Source: GCA-016699975 sp964420045
GTDB taxonomy: Bacteria; Patescibacteriota; Minisyncoccia; Moranbacterales; UBA1568
DNA length: 59,437 nt
Reading direction: 5' to 3'
Assembly (NCBI GenBank): GCA_964420045.1
Contig: CAYQPQ010000004.1
Span: 1 to 59,437, forward strand
The position numbers were made by a program, and so were the translations under genes. The first letter of the stretch is position 1. The number at the start of each line of letters is the position of its first letter. The notes under the pieces were generated by a model. That model searched no databases, was not told the DNA's origin, and saw only the letters and a program-made list of their open reading frames with translations. Below are positions 34,629 through 42,980 of this stretch, one piece after another.

Positions 34629-35822
34629 GTGTTTGAACGTACTCAAAATCTTCGGCTTTCGGTGATCAAGCAGATGGAGCTTCGGGCGTCGAAATTTCCG
34701 GATGCTCTTTCGCTCGCGCAGGGAGTGCCGAGTTTTGACACACCATCGTGCATTAAGCGTCGAGTGGAGCGTGCGCTTCGCGATGGTGTGGTCGCGCGCT
34801 ATTCGCTTTCGCCGGGATTGCCGGAATTGCGCGAGCTCATTGAAGTGTGTCTGGCTCGCGAGAACATGTTTTACGATTGGCAGAAAGAAATCGTGGTGAC
34901 AGCAGGATCCATCGAGGGTATTACAGCGACGATTCTGGCGATTACCAATCCGGGAGACGAGGTGATTATTCCGGAGCCGACCTACACGTCGTATCGCGAA
35001 GTGATCGTGCTTGCCGGGTGCGTGCCGGTATTTGTTCCGCTTGACGAGGAACGCGGCTGGGCGTTTGATGTGGAGAAATACGAACGAGCGATTACACCGA
35101 AAACGAAAGCGATCTTCTATTGCAATCCGAACAACCCAACCGGTACGACCTATACGAAGGAGCAGCTTCTCGGGCTGGCGGCGCTTGCGGAGAAGCACAA
35201 CCTCTTTCTCATTTCCGACGAAGTGTACAAGGATCTTGTTTTTGACGGTGCGGAAAAACTGTTCAGTCTCGCGGAGATTCCCGCACTCCGCAAGCGAGTG
35301 ATTCGGCTCTTTAGTTTTTCCAAGACGTATGCGATGACGGGATGGCGGATCGGCTATCTTCATAGCGACCAGTCTGTTGTTGCGGAAATCCTCAAGGTTC
35401 ATGATTCGCTGGTTACGTGTGCGCCGGTCGTGTCTCAGTACGCGGCGATGGGCGCGCTCGAGACGGCGGATGAGGATGTGAAGCGATTCAATGCGCAGTA
35501 CCGGTTGCGTCGCGATCTCATGTGTTCCCGCCTCGATCGGCTCCCGGAATTTTTTCGCTACCAGAAACCGACCAGCGCCTACTATGTTTTTCCGAAAGTT
35601 TTGCAGCCGGATCTCTTCGAAGAAAATGATGAATTTCCCGGAAGTCTTTCGTGGCGCTCGGCGCTCGGATTGCTTTCGTCGGTGCAAGTGGTGACGGTGC
35701 CGGGTGTCGCTTTCGGACAAAACGGCGAAGAGCATATCCGATTGAGTTTCGGCAAGACGGAAGAAGAAATCAATCGGGCGTTCGATCGCATCGAAGCGTA
35801 TTGTCGAGAGCGTCTCTCCTAA
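34629..35822 (+). CDS. Class I/II PLP-dependent aminotransferase
   Basis: A 397-residue fold-type I enzyme of the aspartate/aromatic aminotransferase group. Seen: NPNNPTGTTY (cofactor and substrate binding), SDEVYKDLVF, and SFSKTYAMTGWRIGY with the PLP lysine K232. The C-terminal arginine in HIRLSFGKTEEE likely holds the substrate carboxylate. It moves amino groups between amino acids and 2-oxo acids in the cytoplasm; the amino acid used cannot be assigned. The gene starts with GTG at 34629 just after a TATACT box. In a reduced genome it may serve amino-acid salvage, but no pathway partners adjoin. Confidence 0.9.
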   Translation: MFERTQNLRLSVIKQMELRASKFPDALSLAQGVPSFDTPSCIKRRVERALRDGVVARYSLSPGLPELRELIEVCLARENMFYDWQKEIVVTAGSIEGITATILAITNPGDEVIIPEPTYTSYREVIVLAGCVPVFVPLDEERGWAFDVEKYERAITPKTKAIFYCNPNNPTGTTYTKEQLLGLAALAEKHNLFLISDEVYKDLVFDGAEKLFSLAEIPALRKRVIRLFSFSKTYAMTGWRIGYLHSDQSVVAEILKVHDSLVTCAPVVSQYAAMGALETADEDVKRFNAQYRLRRDLMCSRLDRLPEFFRYQKPTSAYYVFPKVLQPDLFEENDEFPGSLSWRSALGLLSSVQVVTVPGVAFGQNGEEHIRLSFGKTEEEINRAFDRIEAYCRERLS

Positions 35823-35839
35823 TTTTCTTGAGCAGTCTC

Positions 35840-36589
35840 ATGCGATATATCTTGAAACGATTTCTTCGGTTTTTTCTCAAATGGGTCGCGAGGCTTGCGC
35901 TCGTGATTCATCGTCCGAAGATTATTGTTATCGCCGGTTCGACCAACAAGTCTTTTGTCAAAGATGAGATCCGAACACTGTTGGAACGGGAACATATTGC
36001 GGTACGTGCGACGCCGAAGAGTTTCAATACGGATATTGGCGTCCCGCTTTCCATACTCGGGATTTCGAGCGGATACGGTCGTTATCGGGCGTGGGCGCCA
36101 ATTTTTTGGCAGTCGGTTTGCGCGGTGTTTCGCGCTTCTTTTCCGGAGGCACTTGTTTTGGAATTCGGCGTGTCGAATCGCGGGGATATGCAATATCTTC
36201 TCTCGATTGTTCGTCCGGATGTCGTCGTACTGACAGATCTGACGAGTCGATATGTCGAGCGCTTCCCGGGCGTGGATGCTCTCGTTCGGGAGTATCAGCT
36301 CTTGGTGCGACGCATGAAGCGGGATGGATTTCTTGTATACAACGGAGACTCGGTGAGACTGCGAGAAGTGTCGAAGGCGTTCTCGGGAACACGCGTTTCA
36401 TTTGGGCTCTCGGACGGGTGCGATTGGCAGGCGAGGGAGGTGCGGCGCGTGGCGACCGGCGAAGCGTTTGCCGTGTGGCATGATGGTGCCTGTATTCGGA
36501 ATGCTCACATTGATCGATTTGGCGAGCATCATGTTTTTGCAAGACTTGCCGGCGTAGCGGTTCGAGAATATGCGCAGCATCTTTGCTAG
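35840..36589 (+). CDS. Half-length Mur ligase-like protein
   Basis: A 249-residue protein resembling the central ATP-binding domain of MurF-type Mur ligases. After a basic, hydrophobic N-terminus comes IIVIAGSTNKSFVKDEI, which aligns with the Mur P-loop GTNGKTT but reads GSTNKS, so the second glycine is replaced. EFGVSNRGDMQYL matches the MurF-like E-x-G-x-x-x-x-G-x-x segment. It ends before a C-terminal ligase domain, whereas true MurF has about 450 residues. No frameshift that would restore the rest is visible downstream. It may be a degenerate or specialised relative; activity is doubtful. Confidence 0.6.
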   Translation: MRYILKRFLRFFLKWVARLALVIHRPKIIVIAGSTNKSFVKDEIRTLLEREHIAVRATPKSFNTDIGVPLSILGISSGYGRYRAWAPIFWQSVCAVFRASFPEALVLEFGVSNRGDMQYLLSIVRPDVVVLTDLTSRYVERFPGVDALVREYQLLVRRMKRDGFLVYNGDSVRLREVSKAFSGTRVSFGLSDGCDWQAREVRRVATGEAFAVWHDGACIRNAHIDRFGEHHVFARLAGVAVREYAQHLC

Positions 36590-36641
36590 GATGATATACT
36601 GTGTTGCATGAGAAAGAGTTTTTTTGGATGTGATTGGTGTC

Positions 36642-37151
36642 ATGAAATTTTTCAATAACAAACCGGGGATAGATCGTGTGTTTGGGTTGCCGATTTCGTA
36701 TGAGGTGTCGGCGGGGGCGGTGGTGTTTCGGTGCGAGTCGGATGGGACTCGGCGATTTTTGCTTTTGCAATACCGACACCGACACTGGGATTTTCCCAAG
36801 GGGCATGTGGAAGCAGGCGAGACGATCGAAATGGCGGCGCGCCGAGAGACGGAGGAGGAAACGGGTCTCACGGATTTACGACTTGTATCGGGTTTTCACC
36901 GAAAGGTCCACTTCTTTTACACAGCGAAGGGGACGGAGCGGGAACGTCGCCGGAAGGAGGGCCGCGCGCTTCTCATTTTCAAAACGGTACATTTCTTCTT
37001 GGCGGAGAGCGCGCCGGATGCGCCGCCGATTCGTCTGTCCGAGGAGCATCTCGATAGTGTCTGGCTGCCGTTTGATCGGGCGGTTGAGCGGGCGACATTC
37101 GACAATGCCAAGAGCCTTCTCCGATCGGCACAGGCCGTTTTGTCAAAATAA
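36642..37151 (+). CDS. Nudix hydrolase
   Basis: A 169-residue Nudix-fold hydrolase. The Nudix box GHVEAGETIEMAARRETEE is complete (G54 onward, with the REtEEtGl metal ligands). HWDFPKGHVEAGE resembles bis(5'-nucleosyl)-tetraphosphatase and RppH-type members, so the substrate may be dinucleoside polyphosphates or RNA 5' ends. An extended -10 (TGA TATACT, 36595-36600) lies upstream. The ATG at 36642 was chosen; earlier TTG 36624 and GTG 36630 are in frame but weaker. Confidence 0.88.
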   Translation: MKFFNNKPGIDRVFGLPISYEVSAGAVVFRCESDGTRRFLLLQYRHRHWDFPKGHVEAGETIEMAARRETEEETGLTDLRLVSGFHRKVHFFYTAKGTERERRRKEGRALLIFKTVHFFLAESAPDAPPIRLSEEHLDSVWLPFDRAVERATFDNAKSLLRSAQAVLSK

Positions 37152-37152
37152 C

Positions 37153-37181
37153 TTGACTTTGTTTGAAAATCGTGGTAGAAA
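37153..37181 (+). promoter_or_regulatory. Promoter of the small lipoprotein operon
   Basis: TTGACT (37153-37158), 17-base spacer, TAGAAA (37176-37181). AGGAG (37207-37211) gives a good ribosome site 10 bases before ATG 37222. Confidence 0.55.
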
Positions 37182-37221
37182 GAATACGACCAATTCCGGT
37201 CGTGATAGGAGTGCTTTAACA

Positions 37222-37707
37222 ATGAGATCAATTCAGCTGCTCGGCTTGCTTGGAGTTCTATTGCTTCTGTCGGGATGTCCAGGAACGTTCCAGGGCATTC
37301 AGGATGACTTGGGACGGTTTCAGAGGAGTATTCAGGGGAATGGCACATCGCCAATAGTTGCTGGCAATCCCCAATCGACCAAGGCGCCGCTCGAGCATTG
37401 CGAGCCGACGTATCGGATCTACGGAGCTAATATGGATTATCGGCAGTGTCTTGCTGATTATATCCGTGCCAGTCTTTCTGATGACGAGAGATACCGGCTG
37501 AAGTTTGCGAAGGCATTTCCTCGGTGCGTCCCGCTCATCAAGAGTCACGCGACACTGAATGAATACGGTAGGTGTCAAGAACGGGAGTTTGTTCTTGCAA
37601 ATCAGGAGCTGCTTGTGAATCGGCGGGTGCGCATGGCGAAAGAGGATCAAAGGATTGCCACAAGCAAAGTGTCCCGTCCTGCTCGCCCCGGGAAGTCGCG
37701 GAAATGA
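37222..37707 (+). CDS. Small lipoprotein, unknown function
   Basis: A 161-residue predicted lipoprotein: signal peptide MRSIQLLGLLGVLLLLSGC with a lipobox LSGC, then a polar domain containing several cysteines (HCEPTY, YRQCLADY, PRCVPL, GRCQER) and a basic C-terminus. The paired cysteines could form disulphides outside the membrane. I know no family. The gene has a clear promoter and an AGGAG ribosome site, unlike many genes here. Its stop overlaps the next start (ATGA at 37704), so translation is coupled. Confidence 0.6.
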   Translation: MRSIQLLGLLGVLLLLSGCPGTFQGIQDDLGRFQRSIQGNGTSPIVAGNPQSTKAPLEHCEPTYRIYGANMDYRQCLADYIRASLSDDERYRLKFAKAFPRCVPLIKSHATLNEYGRCQEREFVLANQELLVNRRVRMAKEDQRIATSKVSRPARPGKSRK

Positions 37708-37949
37708 AGTCTTTTCAATACCGGTTTACCGTGGTCGGCGTCCTCTGGGGAAGTTTTGTTTTCATCATTGCTTTGGCACTGGCTGGTCATATGCTTTTTC
37801 GTCTTGCGGTATCGAGTGAGCGAATGCTTACCGTGCCAATGGATGATCGGCCAACGGCCTTCAGGTGTTGGCAGTGGTCGGAACAATATCCCCCTGATGC
37901 TTACAGAAGGTGTCAGGATCGGTCCTATAATCTCTACGGGAGGAGGTAG
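37704..37949 (+). CDS. Small membrane protein with cysteine motif
   Basis: An 81-residue protein with one membrane helix (VGVLWGSFVFIIALALAGHMLF) and a short C-terminal tail with two cysteines (FRCWQW, YRRCQD). It overlaps the preceding lipoprotein gene by ATGA. The tail pattern YRRCQDRSYN recalls YGRCQERE of the lipoprotein, so the two may share an extracytoplasmic function. Family unknown. Confidence 0.55.
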   Translation: MKSFQYRFTVVGVLWGSFVFIIALALAGHMLFRLAVSSERMLTVPMDDRPTAFRCWQWSEQYPPDAYRRCQDRSYNLYGRR

Positions 37950-37954
37950 TTGCA

Positions 37955-38140
37955 GTGAAATATCTGAAGAATTTTTGGAAAGTACTCTCCCTTGGTCGGC
38001 TGGCTAGTGGTTCCATGGAAATCTTACGAGTTCTTAGGGAGCGGCCGGTTGAGATACTGGCGGTCCTTGCAGGTATTGGACTTGCGTGTGTTCTCATCAG
38101 CCTTGCCGGGAAGATATTCCTTGGTTGGGGTGGAACGTAG
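37955..38140 (+). CDS. Small membrane protein
   Basis: A 61-residue protein with a GTG start preceded by GGGAGGAGGT, the strongest Shine-Dalgarno site in the window. One hydrophobic helix (VEILAVLAGIGLACVLISLA) follows a basic N-terminal part. It is the third gene of the small operon at 37222-38140. Function unknown. Confidence 0.5.
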   Translation: MKYLKNFWKVLSLGRLASGSMEILRVLRERPVEILAVLAGIGLACVLISLAGKIFLGWGGT

Positions 38141-38272
38141 TTTGCTCTAACCGGAGGAGAAGTTAGTAGTGTAGTTTTTGGCGGGTTGCAGAAATGCGAT
38201 CCGCCTTTTCATATACTTGGGAAAACGTCAAGGGTTGCGGGAAGGAAGGGAAGTTCGTATACTGGGCGTATT

Positions 38273-39973
38273 ATGACAAGACAACGATCGCTTCGGCTTC
38301 GGCTGCTCGGAGTTATTTTTCTCACCGTCTTCGCGGGGGCACTGGCGTATCCTCGTCCGGTGTCGCGCGTGCCATGGATCGGGGCGGCGGTTTCGGGATT
38401 GCGAATCAATCTGGGACTTGATTTGCAGGGCGGTATTCATCTTGAGTATGCCGTGGATACGTCGCAGATTCCCGAGGAGAAGCGCAGTGACGCGCTTCAG
38501 GCGGCACTTGCCGTCATAGAACGGCGGGTAAATGCGTTTGGTGTGGGAGAGCCTTTGGTGCAGCTTTCGCGCTCGGGCAGTGAAGATCGGATTATTGTGG
38601 AATTGCCCGGTGTCAAGGATGTGGACGAGGCGAAGAAAATGCTCAAAGAAACGCCGTATCTCGAATTCCAAGAAGACAACTCCGAAGAGGTTCAGAAACA
38701 GCTCGATAGTTTGAATGAGGTCTCGAAGAAACAGGCGGAAGAGGCGCTCGATCGCATCAAACAGGGGGCGGATTTTGCCGAATTGGCGAAGGCGGAGAGT
38801 AAGGATCCCGGATCGGCCGATAAGGGCGGCGATTTGGATTTTGCAAAGAAGGGGCAATTTGTAAAAGAATTCGACGACGTACTCTTCAACCCCGATTTCA
38901 AAGTCGGGACGGTCTGGCCGGATCTTGTCGAGACATCTTTTGGGTGGCACATCATCAAAAAGACAGATGAGAAAGGCGAAGGAGATGATCATCAGGTTCG
39001 CGCTTCGCATATTCTGTTTCCGAAGCAAACGCTTGATCGACTTCCCGAGACGGCTCGATTTAAATCATCCGGACTTTCCGGCAAGAATTTGAAAAACGCG
39101 TTTGTCGATTACGGTGGCGGACAGGGGTTGGGTCTTCCGCAGGTTTCGCTTCAGTTCGATGCCGAGGGAGCGAAGTTGTTTGCTGAATTGACGAAGCGTG
39201 ATATCGGCAAACAAATTGCTATTCTTTTGGATGGTGAGATTATCAGTGCGCCAACAGTGCAAGCGGAGATCCCGAACGGGCAGGCGGTGATCACGGGGAA
39301 CTACACGCTTGCGGAAGCGAAGGCACTTGTCTCGCGTCTCAATGAAGGAGCGCTCCCGGCGCCGATTACGCTGATCGGGCAGCAAACCGTATCCGCGTCG
39401 CTTGGTGAACATTCACTTCAGCAGAGTCTTTTTGCGGGCATGGTGGGTGTTGGCGCAGTGATGCTCTTTGTTATCGCCTACTATCGATTCTTTGGATTGA
39501 TTGCCGCGTATACGCTTTCACTGTATGCCGGACTGCTCTTTGCTATCTTCAAGCTTTCCAGTCTCACTCCATTCCCTATCACACTCTCGCTTGCCGGCAT
39601 TGCCGGATTCGTTCTCTCGATTGGCATGGCGGTCGATGCGAATATTCTCATCTTTGAACGAACTTGGGAGGAAATGAAGCAAGGAAAGCATCTTTCAAAG
39701 GCAATTGAGGAAGGATTTCGACGCGCATGGCCGTCGATACGCGACGGGAACTACTCGACATTGCTCACCTGTCTTATTCTTATGTGGTTGGGGACGGGAT
39801 TTGTGAAAGGATTTGCGTTAATTCTTCTGCTTGGTGTTTTGTTTTCGATGTTTACGGCAATTGTGTTGACACGGACGCTGCTTGATGCGCTTATCGGTTC
39901 GTGGGCGGAAAGATACCCGTTTCTTCTTGCGCCGAAGCGAAAGCGCCCGGATACTTCTCTATCCTCTCTATGA
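38273..39973 (+). CDS. secD: Protein translocase subunit SecD with inserted parvulin-like domain
   Basis: A 566-residue SecD. The N-terminal helix and LRINLGLDLQGGIHLEY motif, and the C-terminal RND-type helices (GMAVDANILIFERTWEE) are standard; SecDF uses the proton gradient to help export. Unusual is an insert at residues about 155-246: ALDRIKQGADFAELAKAESK, KGGDLDFAKKGQF and SFGWHIIKKTDE form a parvulin-type prolyl isomerase core, followed by RASHILF, which resembles the parvulin first strand. The insert sits in the extracytoplasmic loop. secF overlaps the stop by ATGA. Confidence 0.93.
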   Translation: MTRQRSLRLRLLGVIFLTVFAGALAYPRPVSRVPWIGAAVSGLRINLGLDLQGGIHLEYAVDTSQIPEEKRSDALQAALAVIERRVNAFGVGEPLVQLSRSGSEDRIIVELPGVKDVDEAKKMLKETPYLEFQEDNSEEVQKQLDSLNEVSKKQAEEALDRIKQGADFAELAKAESKDPGSADKGGDLDFAKKGQFVKEFDDVLFNPDFKVGTVWPDLVETSFGWHIIKKTDEKGEGDDHQVRASHILFPKQTLDRLPETARFKSSGLSGKNLKNAFVDYGGGQGLGLPQVSLQFDAEGAKLFAELTKRDIGKQIAILLDGEIISAPTVQAEIPNGQAVITGNYTLAEAKALVSRLNEGALPAPITLIGQQTVSASLGEHSLQQSLFAGMVGVGAVMLFVIAYYRFFGLIAAYTLSLYAGLLFAIFKLSSLTPFPITLSLAGIAGFVLSIGMAVDANILIFERTWEEMKQGKHLSKAIEEGFRRAWPSIRDGNYSTLLTCLILMWLGTGFVKGFALILLLGVLFSMFTAIVLTRTLLDALIGSWAERYPFLLAPKRKRPDTSLSSL

Positions 39974-41112
39974 AACGACTTATTCAGCAACGGAAATATT
40001 TCTACGCGCTTTCGGCAGCACTCTTGGTGGCGAGCGTGGGTATGCTGTCCATGTGGGGACTCAAATTGGGCATTGATTTCAAAGGGGGAACATTGCTCGA
40101 GGTTTCGTGGAGTGAAGGAAAGATTCCTGATCGCGGGACAATCGAGGATCAATTGAAGAGTGTTCCCGGTGTTGAGAGTTTGGTGGTGCAGCCGTCGGGC
40201 GATCGAACAGCACTTATTCGTTATGCTTCGTCCAATGAAACGATCAATGAGGCAGTGCTTACCGAATTGAAAAAAACCGATGAGTCGGTCGAACTGGTGC
40301 GTTCCGAATTTATCGGCGCTTCAGTGTCCGAGAGTATCAAGAAGAATGCCGTCATGGCGCTTCTCTTGGCGGTTATCGGCATTATTCTCTATATCGCTTG
40401 GGCGTTTCGCGGTGTATCTCGTCCGGTGTCGTCGTGGCACTATGGTTTTCAAGCGACGGTGGCGCTCGCACATGATATTATTATTACACTTGGCGCGTTT
40501 TCTTTGCTGGGGCATTTCTCCGGCATGGAAGTCGGTGCACCGTTTATTGCCGCATTACTTACGATTCTCGGCTATTCGGTGAACGATACGATTGTTGTCT
40601 ATGATCGCATCCGAGAGAACTTGATCCGATCCGGAGGGACGGAAGACTTCGAAGAGGTGGTGAATCAGTCGCTCAATCAGACAATCGCGCGTTCCTTTAA
40701 CACCTCGTTTACGGTTATCCTCGTGCTTATTGCTATCAGTGTTTTTGGCGGCGAGTCTATTCGATCGTTTTCTCTCGCGCTTCTTATCGGTGTAACGGCG
40801 GGGACATATTCTTCTATTTATATCGCGACAGCACTTTTGGTGTCCGGCAATATCTTTCGGAAGAAACGCCTGCTTCGGAAAACCGAGCTTTTCTCGATTG
40901 GGAATATGAAGAAAAAAGAGTCGAAACAGAAATCGATTGGGAAGAAAGTTGTATCATATCCTGCTTCTTCCCCGATCTCTTTGGGATTTAGTGACGGGGT
41001 TCTCGGATCGGCTCCTGCGATGTCTGATGCAACCGTTCCTTCTTCATCGGCAGCTTCTCCATCGATTAAGCGCCGCCAAAAAAGACGAAAGAAGAGTATC
41101 AGGAGAAGATAG
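39970..41112 (+). CDS. secF: Protein translocase subunit SecF
   Basis: A 380-residue SecF, partner of SecD in the Sec translocon accessory complex. Six membrane segments and the motifs LKLGIDFKGGTLLEV and GYSVNDTIVVYDRIREN are diagnostic. The C-terminal 80 residues form a basic, Ser/Lys/Arg-rich cytoplasmic tail ending KRRQKRRKKSIRRR, longer than in model SecF and possibly ribosome- or nucleic-acid-facing (inference). The ATG overlaps the secD stop, so the two are translationally coupled. Confidence 0.95.
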   Translation: MKRLIQQRKYFYALSAALLVASVGMLSMWGLKLGIDFKGGTLLEVSWSEGKIPDRGTIEDQLKSVPGVESLVVQPSGDRTALIRYASSNETINEAVLTELKKTDESVELVRSEFIGASVSESIKKNAVMALLLAVIGIILYIAWAFRGVSRPVSSWHYGFQATVALAHDIIITLGAFSLLGHFSGMEVGAPFIAALLTILGYSVNDTIVVYDRIRENLIRSGGTEDFEEVVNQSLNQTIARSFNTSFTVILVLIAISVFGGESIRSFSLALLIGVTAGTYSSIYIATALLVSGNIFRKKRLLRKTELFSIGNMKKKESKQKSIGKKVVSYPASSPISLGFSDGVLGSAPAMSDATVPSSSAASPSIKRRQKRRKKSIRRR

Positions 41113-41215
41113 TGAATTGCTGTAGATGGTGTATCTTTTCGTTTTTCCTCCGGAATGCTGCACGTTTTGGTAGTGCGTTCTTTGTGAAGAACATTTGAAT
41201 CGTAATTGTGAATAT

Positions 41216-41542
41216 ATGTGGAATCCATTTTCTAAGAAAGCAAAAGATGACAAGAAGCCAACGGTTGTCGAGAAGAAAGATGAGCGGAGTTTTGAGGAAC
41301 AACTTGCCTCCATGCCGGGTGCGCCGGATCCAAAGGATATGGGTATGTTTCAGAAATTCGCTATGAAGCAGCTCATGAAAATGTCTCCCGCAGAGCGCGA
41401 AAAAGTGCTTAAGAAAGCGATGACGCCGAAGAATATCATGAAGCACAAGGATGAAATCCTGGCGCAGCTTGAACAGGCTCGCAAGAGCGGCATGATGTCT
41501 GATGACCAGTATCGCTTGGCAAGACGGAAGATGGGGATATAA
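41216..41542 (+). CDS. Small soluble protein, unknown function
   Basis: A 108-residue charged protein starting MWNPFSKKAKDDKKP. The C-terminal half is helical (FQKFAMKQLMKMSPAEREKV, ILAQLEQARKSGMMSDDQY), resembling short helical-hairpin domains such as SHOCT. No membrane segment. It lies between secF and tyrS in the same direction. Family not recognised with confidence. Confidence 0.6.
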   Translation: MWNPFSKKAKDDKKPTVVEKKDERSFEEQLASMPGAPDPKDMGMFQKFAMKQLMKMSPAEREKVLKKAMTPKNIMKHKDEILAQLEQARKSGMMSDDQYRLARRKMGI

Positions 41543-41665
41543 GGAGAGAAGTTGAGTTTAGCAGATGGAAGGTGTTTGGCGTGAGGTGGAATGTTGATGT
41601 GTGTGAGGGGTGATGAAATAGGACATTTGTGTCTGTTGTGTTGGGGTTTTGTTTCTGTTTTCTCT

Positions 41666-41721
41666 TTCGTTTGATATCCCTCGACTGCGCTTGTGATGAC
41701 AAAGTGTAGCTTGGGATGACA
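41666..41721 (-). repeat. Partial TGTCATCCC-type repeat
   Basis: On the minus strand this reads TGTCATCCCAAGC... and ends near GAGGGATATC. The first 11 bases match the end of the repeat at 13495. The rest of 41543-41757 is purine-rich and shows no gene. Confidence 0.4.
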
Positions 41722-41757
41722 AGAAATAAGACAGTTTGTCTCTGCGACTATATTCTT

Positions 41758-42942
41758 ATGGAGAAGGAAAAACAAATAGAGGAGTTGCTTTCGCGCGGGG
41801 TGGCGGAGGTGATTGATCGAGAACATTTGAAGTCGCGCCTGCTCTCCGGGGAGAAATTGCGTGTGAAGTTTGGCATCGATCCGACGAGCCCGAATATTCA
41901 TCTCGGGCGTTCAGTGCCGCTTCTCAAGCTTCGTGATTTTCAGGAGTTGGGACATGCGATCGTGTTCATTGTTGGTGATTTTACGGGACAGATCGGTGAT
42001 ACGAGTGACAAGGAATCGGAACGCCCGATGCTTTCTGAGGAGGAAGTGCATGCCAATATGGCAACCTATGCGGAGCAGGCGGGAAAGATTCTTGACATGT
42101 CTCGAGTAGAGATTCATGCCAATTCCACCTGGCTTTCAAAGCTGGGTTTCGGCGAAATTGGGAGAGAAGCAAATGCTTTTTCGGTGGCGGAGTTTATCGC
42201 GCGCGACAACATTCGCAGGCGCCTCGATGCCGGGAAACGAGTGTCGCTTCGGGAGATGCTCTATCCCTTGATGCAGGGACATGACAGTCTGGAGGTTTCG
42301 GCGGATGTGGAAATCGGCGGGACGGACCAGCGGTTCAACCTGCTTGCCGGTCGGCGTCTCCAGGAGCGTCTCGGAAAATCTCCGCAGGATATTCTTACTA
42401 CCAATCTTATTTTTGGAACCGATGGGCGCAAGATGAGTTCGAGCTGGGGAAACACTATCAATCTGATGGACATGCCGAACGATATGCTTGGGAAAGTGAT
42501 GAGTATTCCCGACGAACTCATTGAGAGCTATTTTGTTCACTGCACACGCGTGCCAATGGAAGAAGTTGAAAGCCTTTTGAAGGTGGAGAATCCGCGTGAT
42601 GCAAAGCTTCGACTTGGACGGGAGATTGTGAAAACATATCACAACGAGGAATCGGCGCGTGAGGCAGAAGCATACTTCGTTTCGACTTTTTCGAAACGAG
42701 AAGCGCCGCAGGATATTCGGGAAGTGAAATTGACCAGCGAGATGAGTCTGCTTGACTTCCTGGTGCAAGAAGGCTTTGCGACGAGTCGAGGCGATGCTCG
42801 GCGGAAAATTGAGCAGGGCGGCGTTGAAATAGATGGCGTCAAAGTGCTGGACCGAGACTTCACATTGACAAATATGGGAAAGCCATCGATAATAAAGTGC
42901 GGCAAAAAAGATTTTGCCCAGGTTGTATTTCCAGCCCTTTAA
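41758..42942 (+). CDS. tyrS: Tyrosyl-tRNA synthetase
   Basis: A 394-residue class I synthetase charging tRNA-Tyr. The HIGH-type motif reads HLGR (H48 onward), and KMSSS begins at K225 in GRKMSSSWGN. The C-terminal S4 RNA-binding domain (FATSRGDARRKIEQGGVEID) is present. Length and layout are normal. The ATG at 41758 was preferred to an upstream ATG inside the repeat. Confidence 0.95.
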   Translation: MEKEKQIEELLSRGVAEVIDREHLKSRLLSGEKLRVKFGIDPTSPNIHLGRSVPLLKLRDFQELGHAIVFIVGDFTGQIGDTSDKESERPMLSEEEVHANMATYAEQAGKILDMSRVEIHANSTWLSKLGFGEIGREANAFSVAEFIARDNIRRRLDAGKRVSLREMLYPLMQGHDSLEVSADVEIGGTDQRFNLLAGRRLQERLGKSPQDILTTNLIFGTDGRKMSSSWGNTINLMDMPNDMLGKVMSIPDELIESYFVHCTRVPMEEVESLLKVENPRDAKLRLGREIVKTYHNEESAREAEAYFVSTFSKREAPQDIREVKLTSEMSLLDFLVQEGFATSRGDARRKIEQGGVEIDGVKVLDRDFTLTNMGKPSIIKCGKKDFAQVVFPAL

Positions 42943-42980
42943 CAAAACCAGTTCTCAAAAACAACCTTGAGGGTATCGAT

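Noticed and set aside
34113..35735. A 540-codon open frame on the minus strand across the aminotransferase and permease genes
   Set aside because: It lies antisense to two well-recognised genes, has an Arg/His-rich composition typical of a shadow frame and no domain signature.
36608..36658. A 16-codon frame whose ATG coincides with the predicted transcript start before the Nudix gene
   Set aside because: Tempting as a leaderless leader peptide, but it is very short and overlaps the Nudix start; nothing independent supports it.
38151..38185. Strong GGAGGAG ribosome site before secD
   Set aside because: The only start codon at suitable distance is followed at once by a stop; secD itself starts more than 100 bases later.
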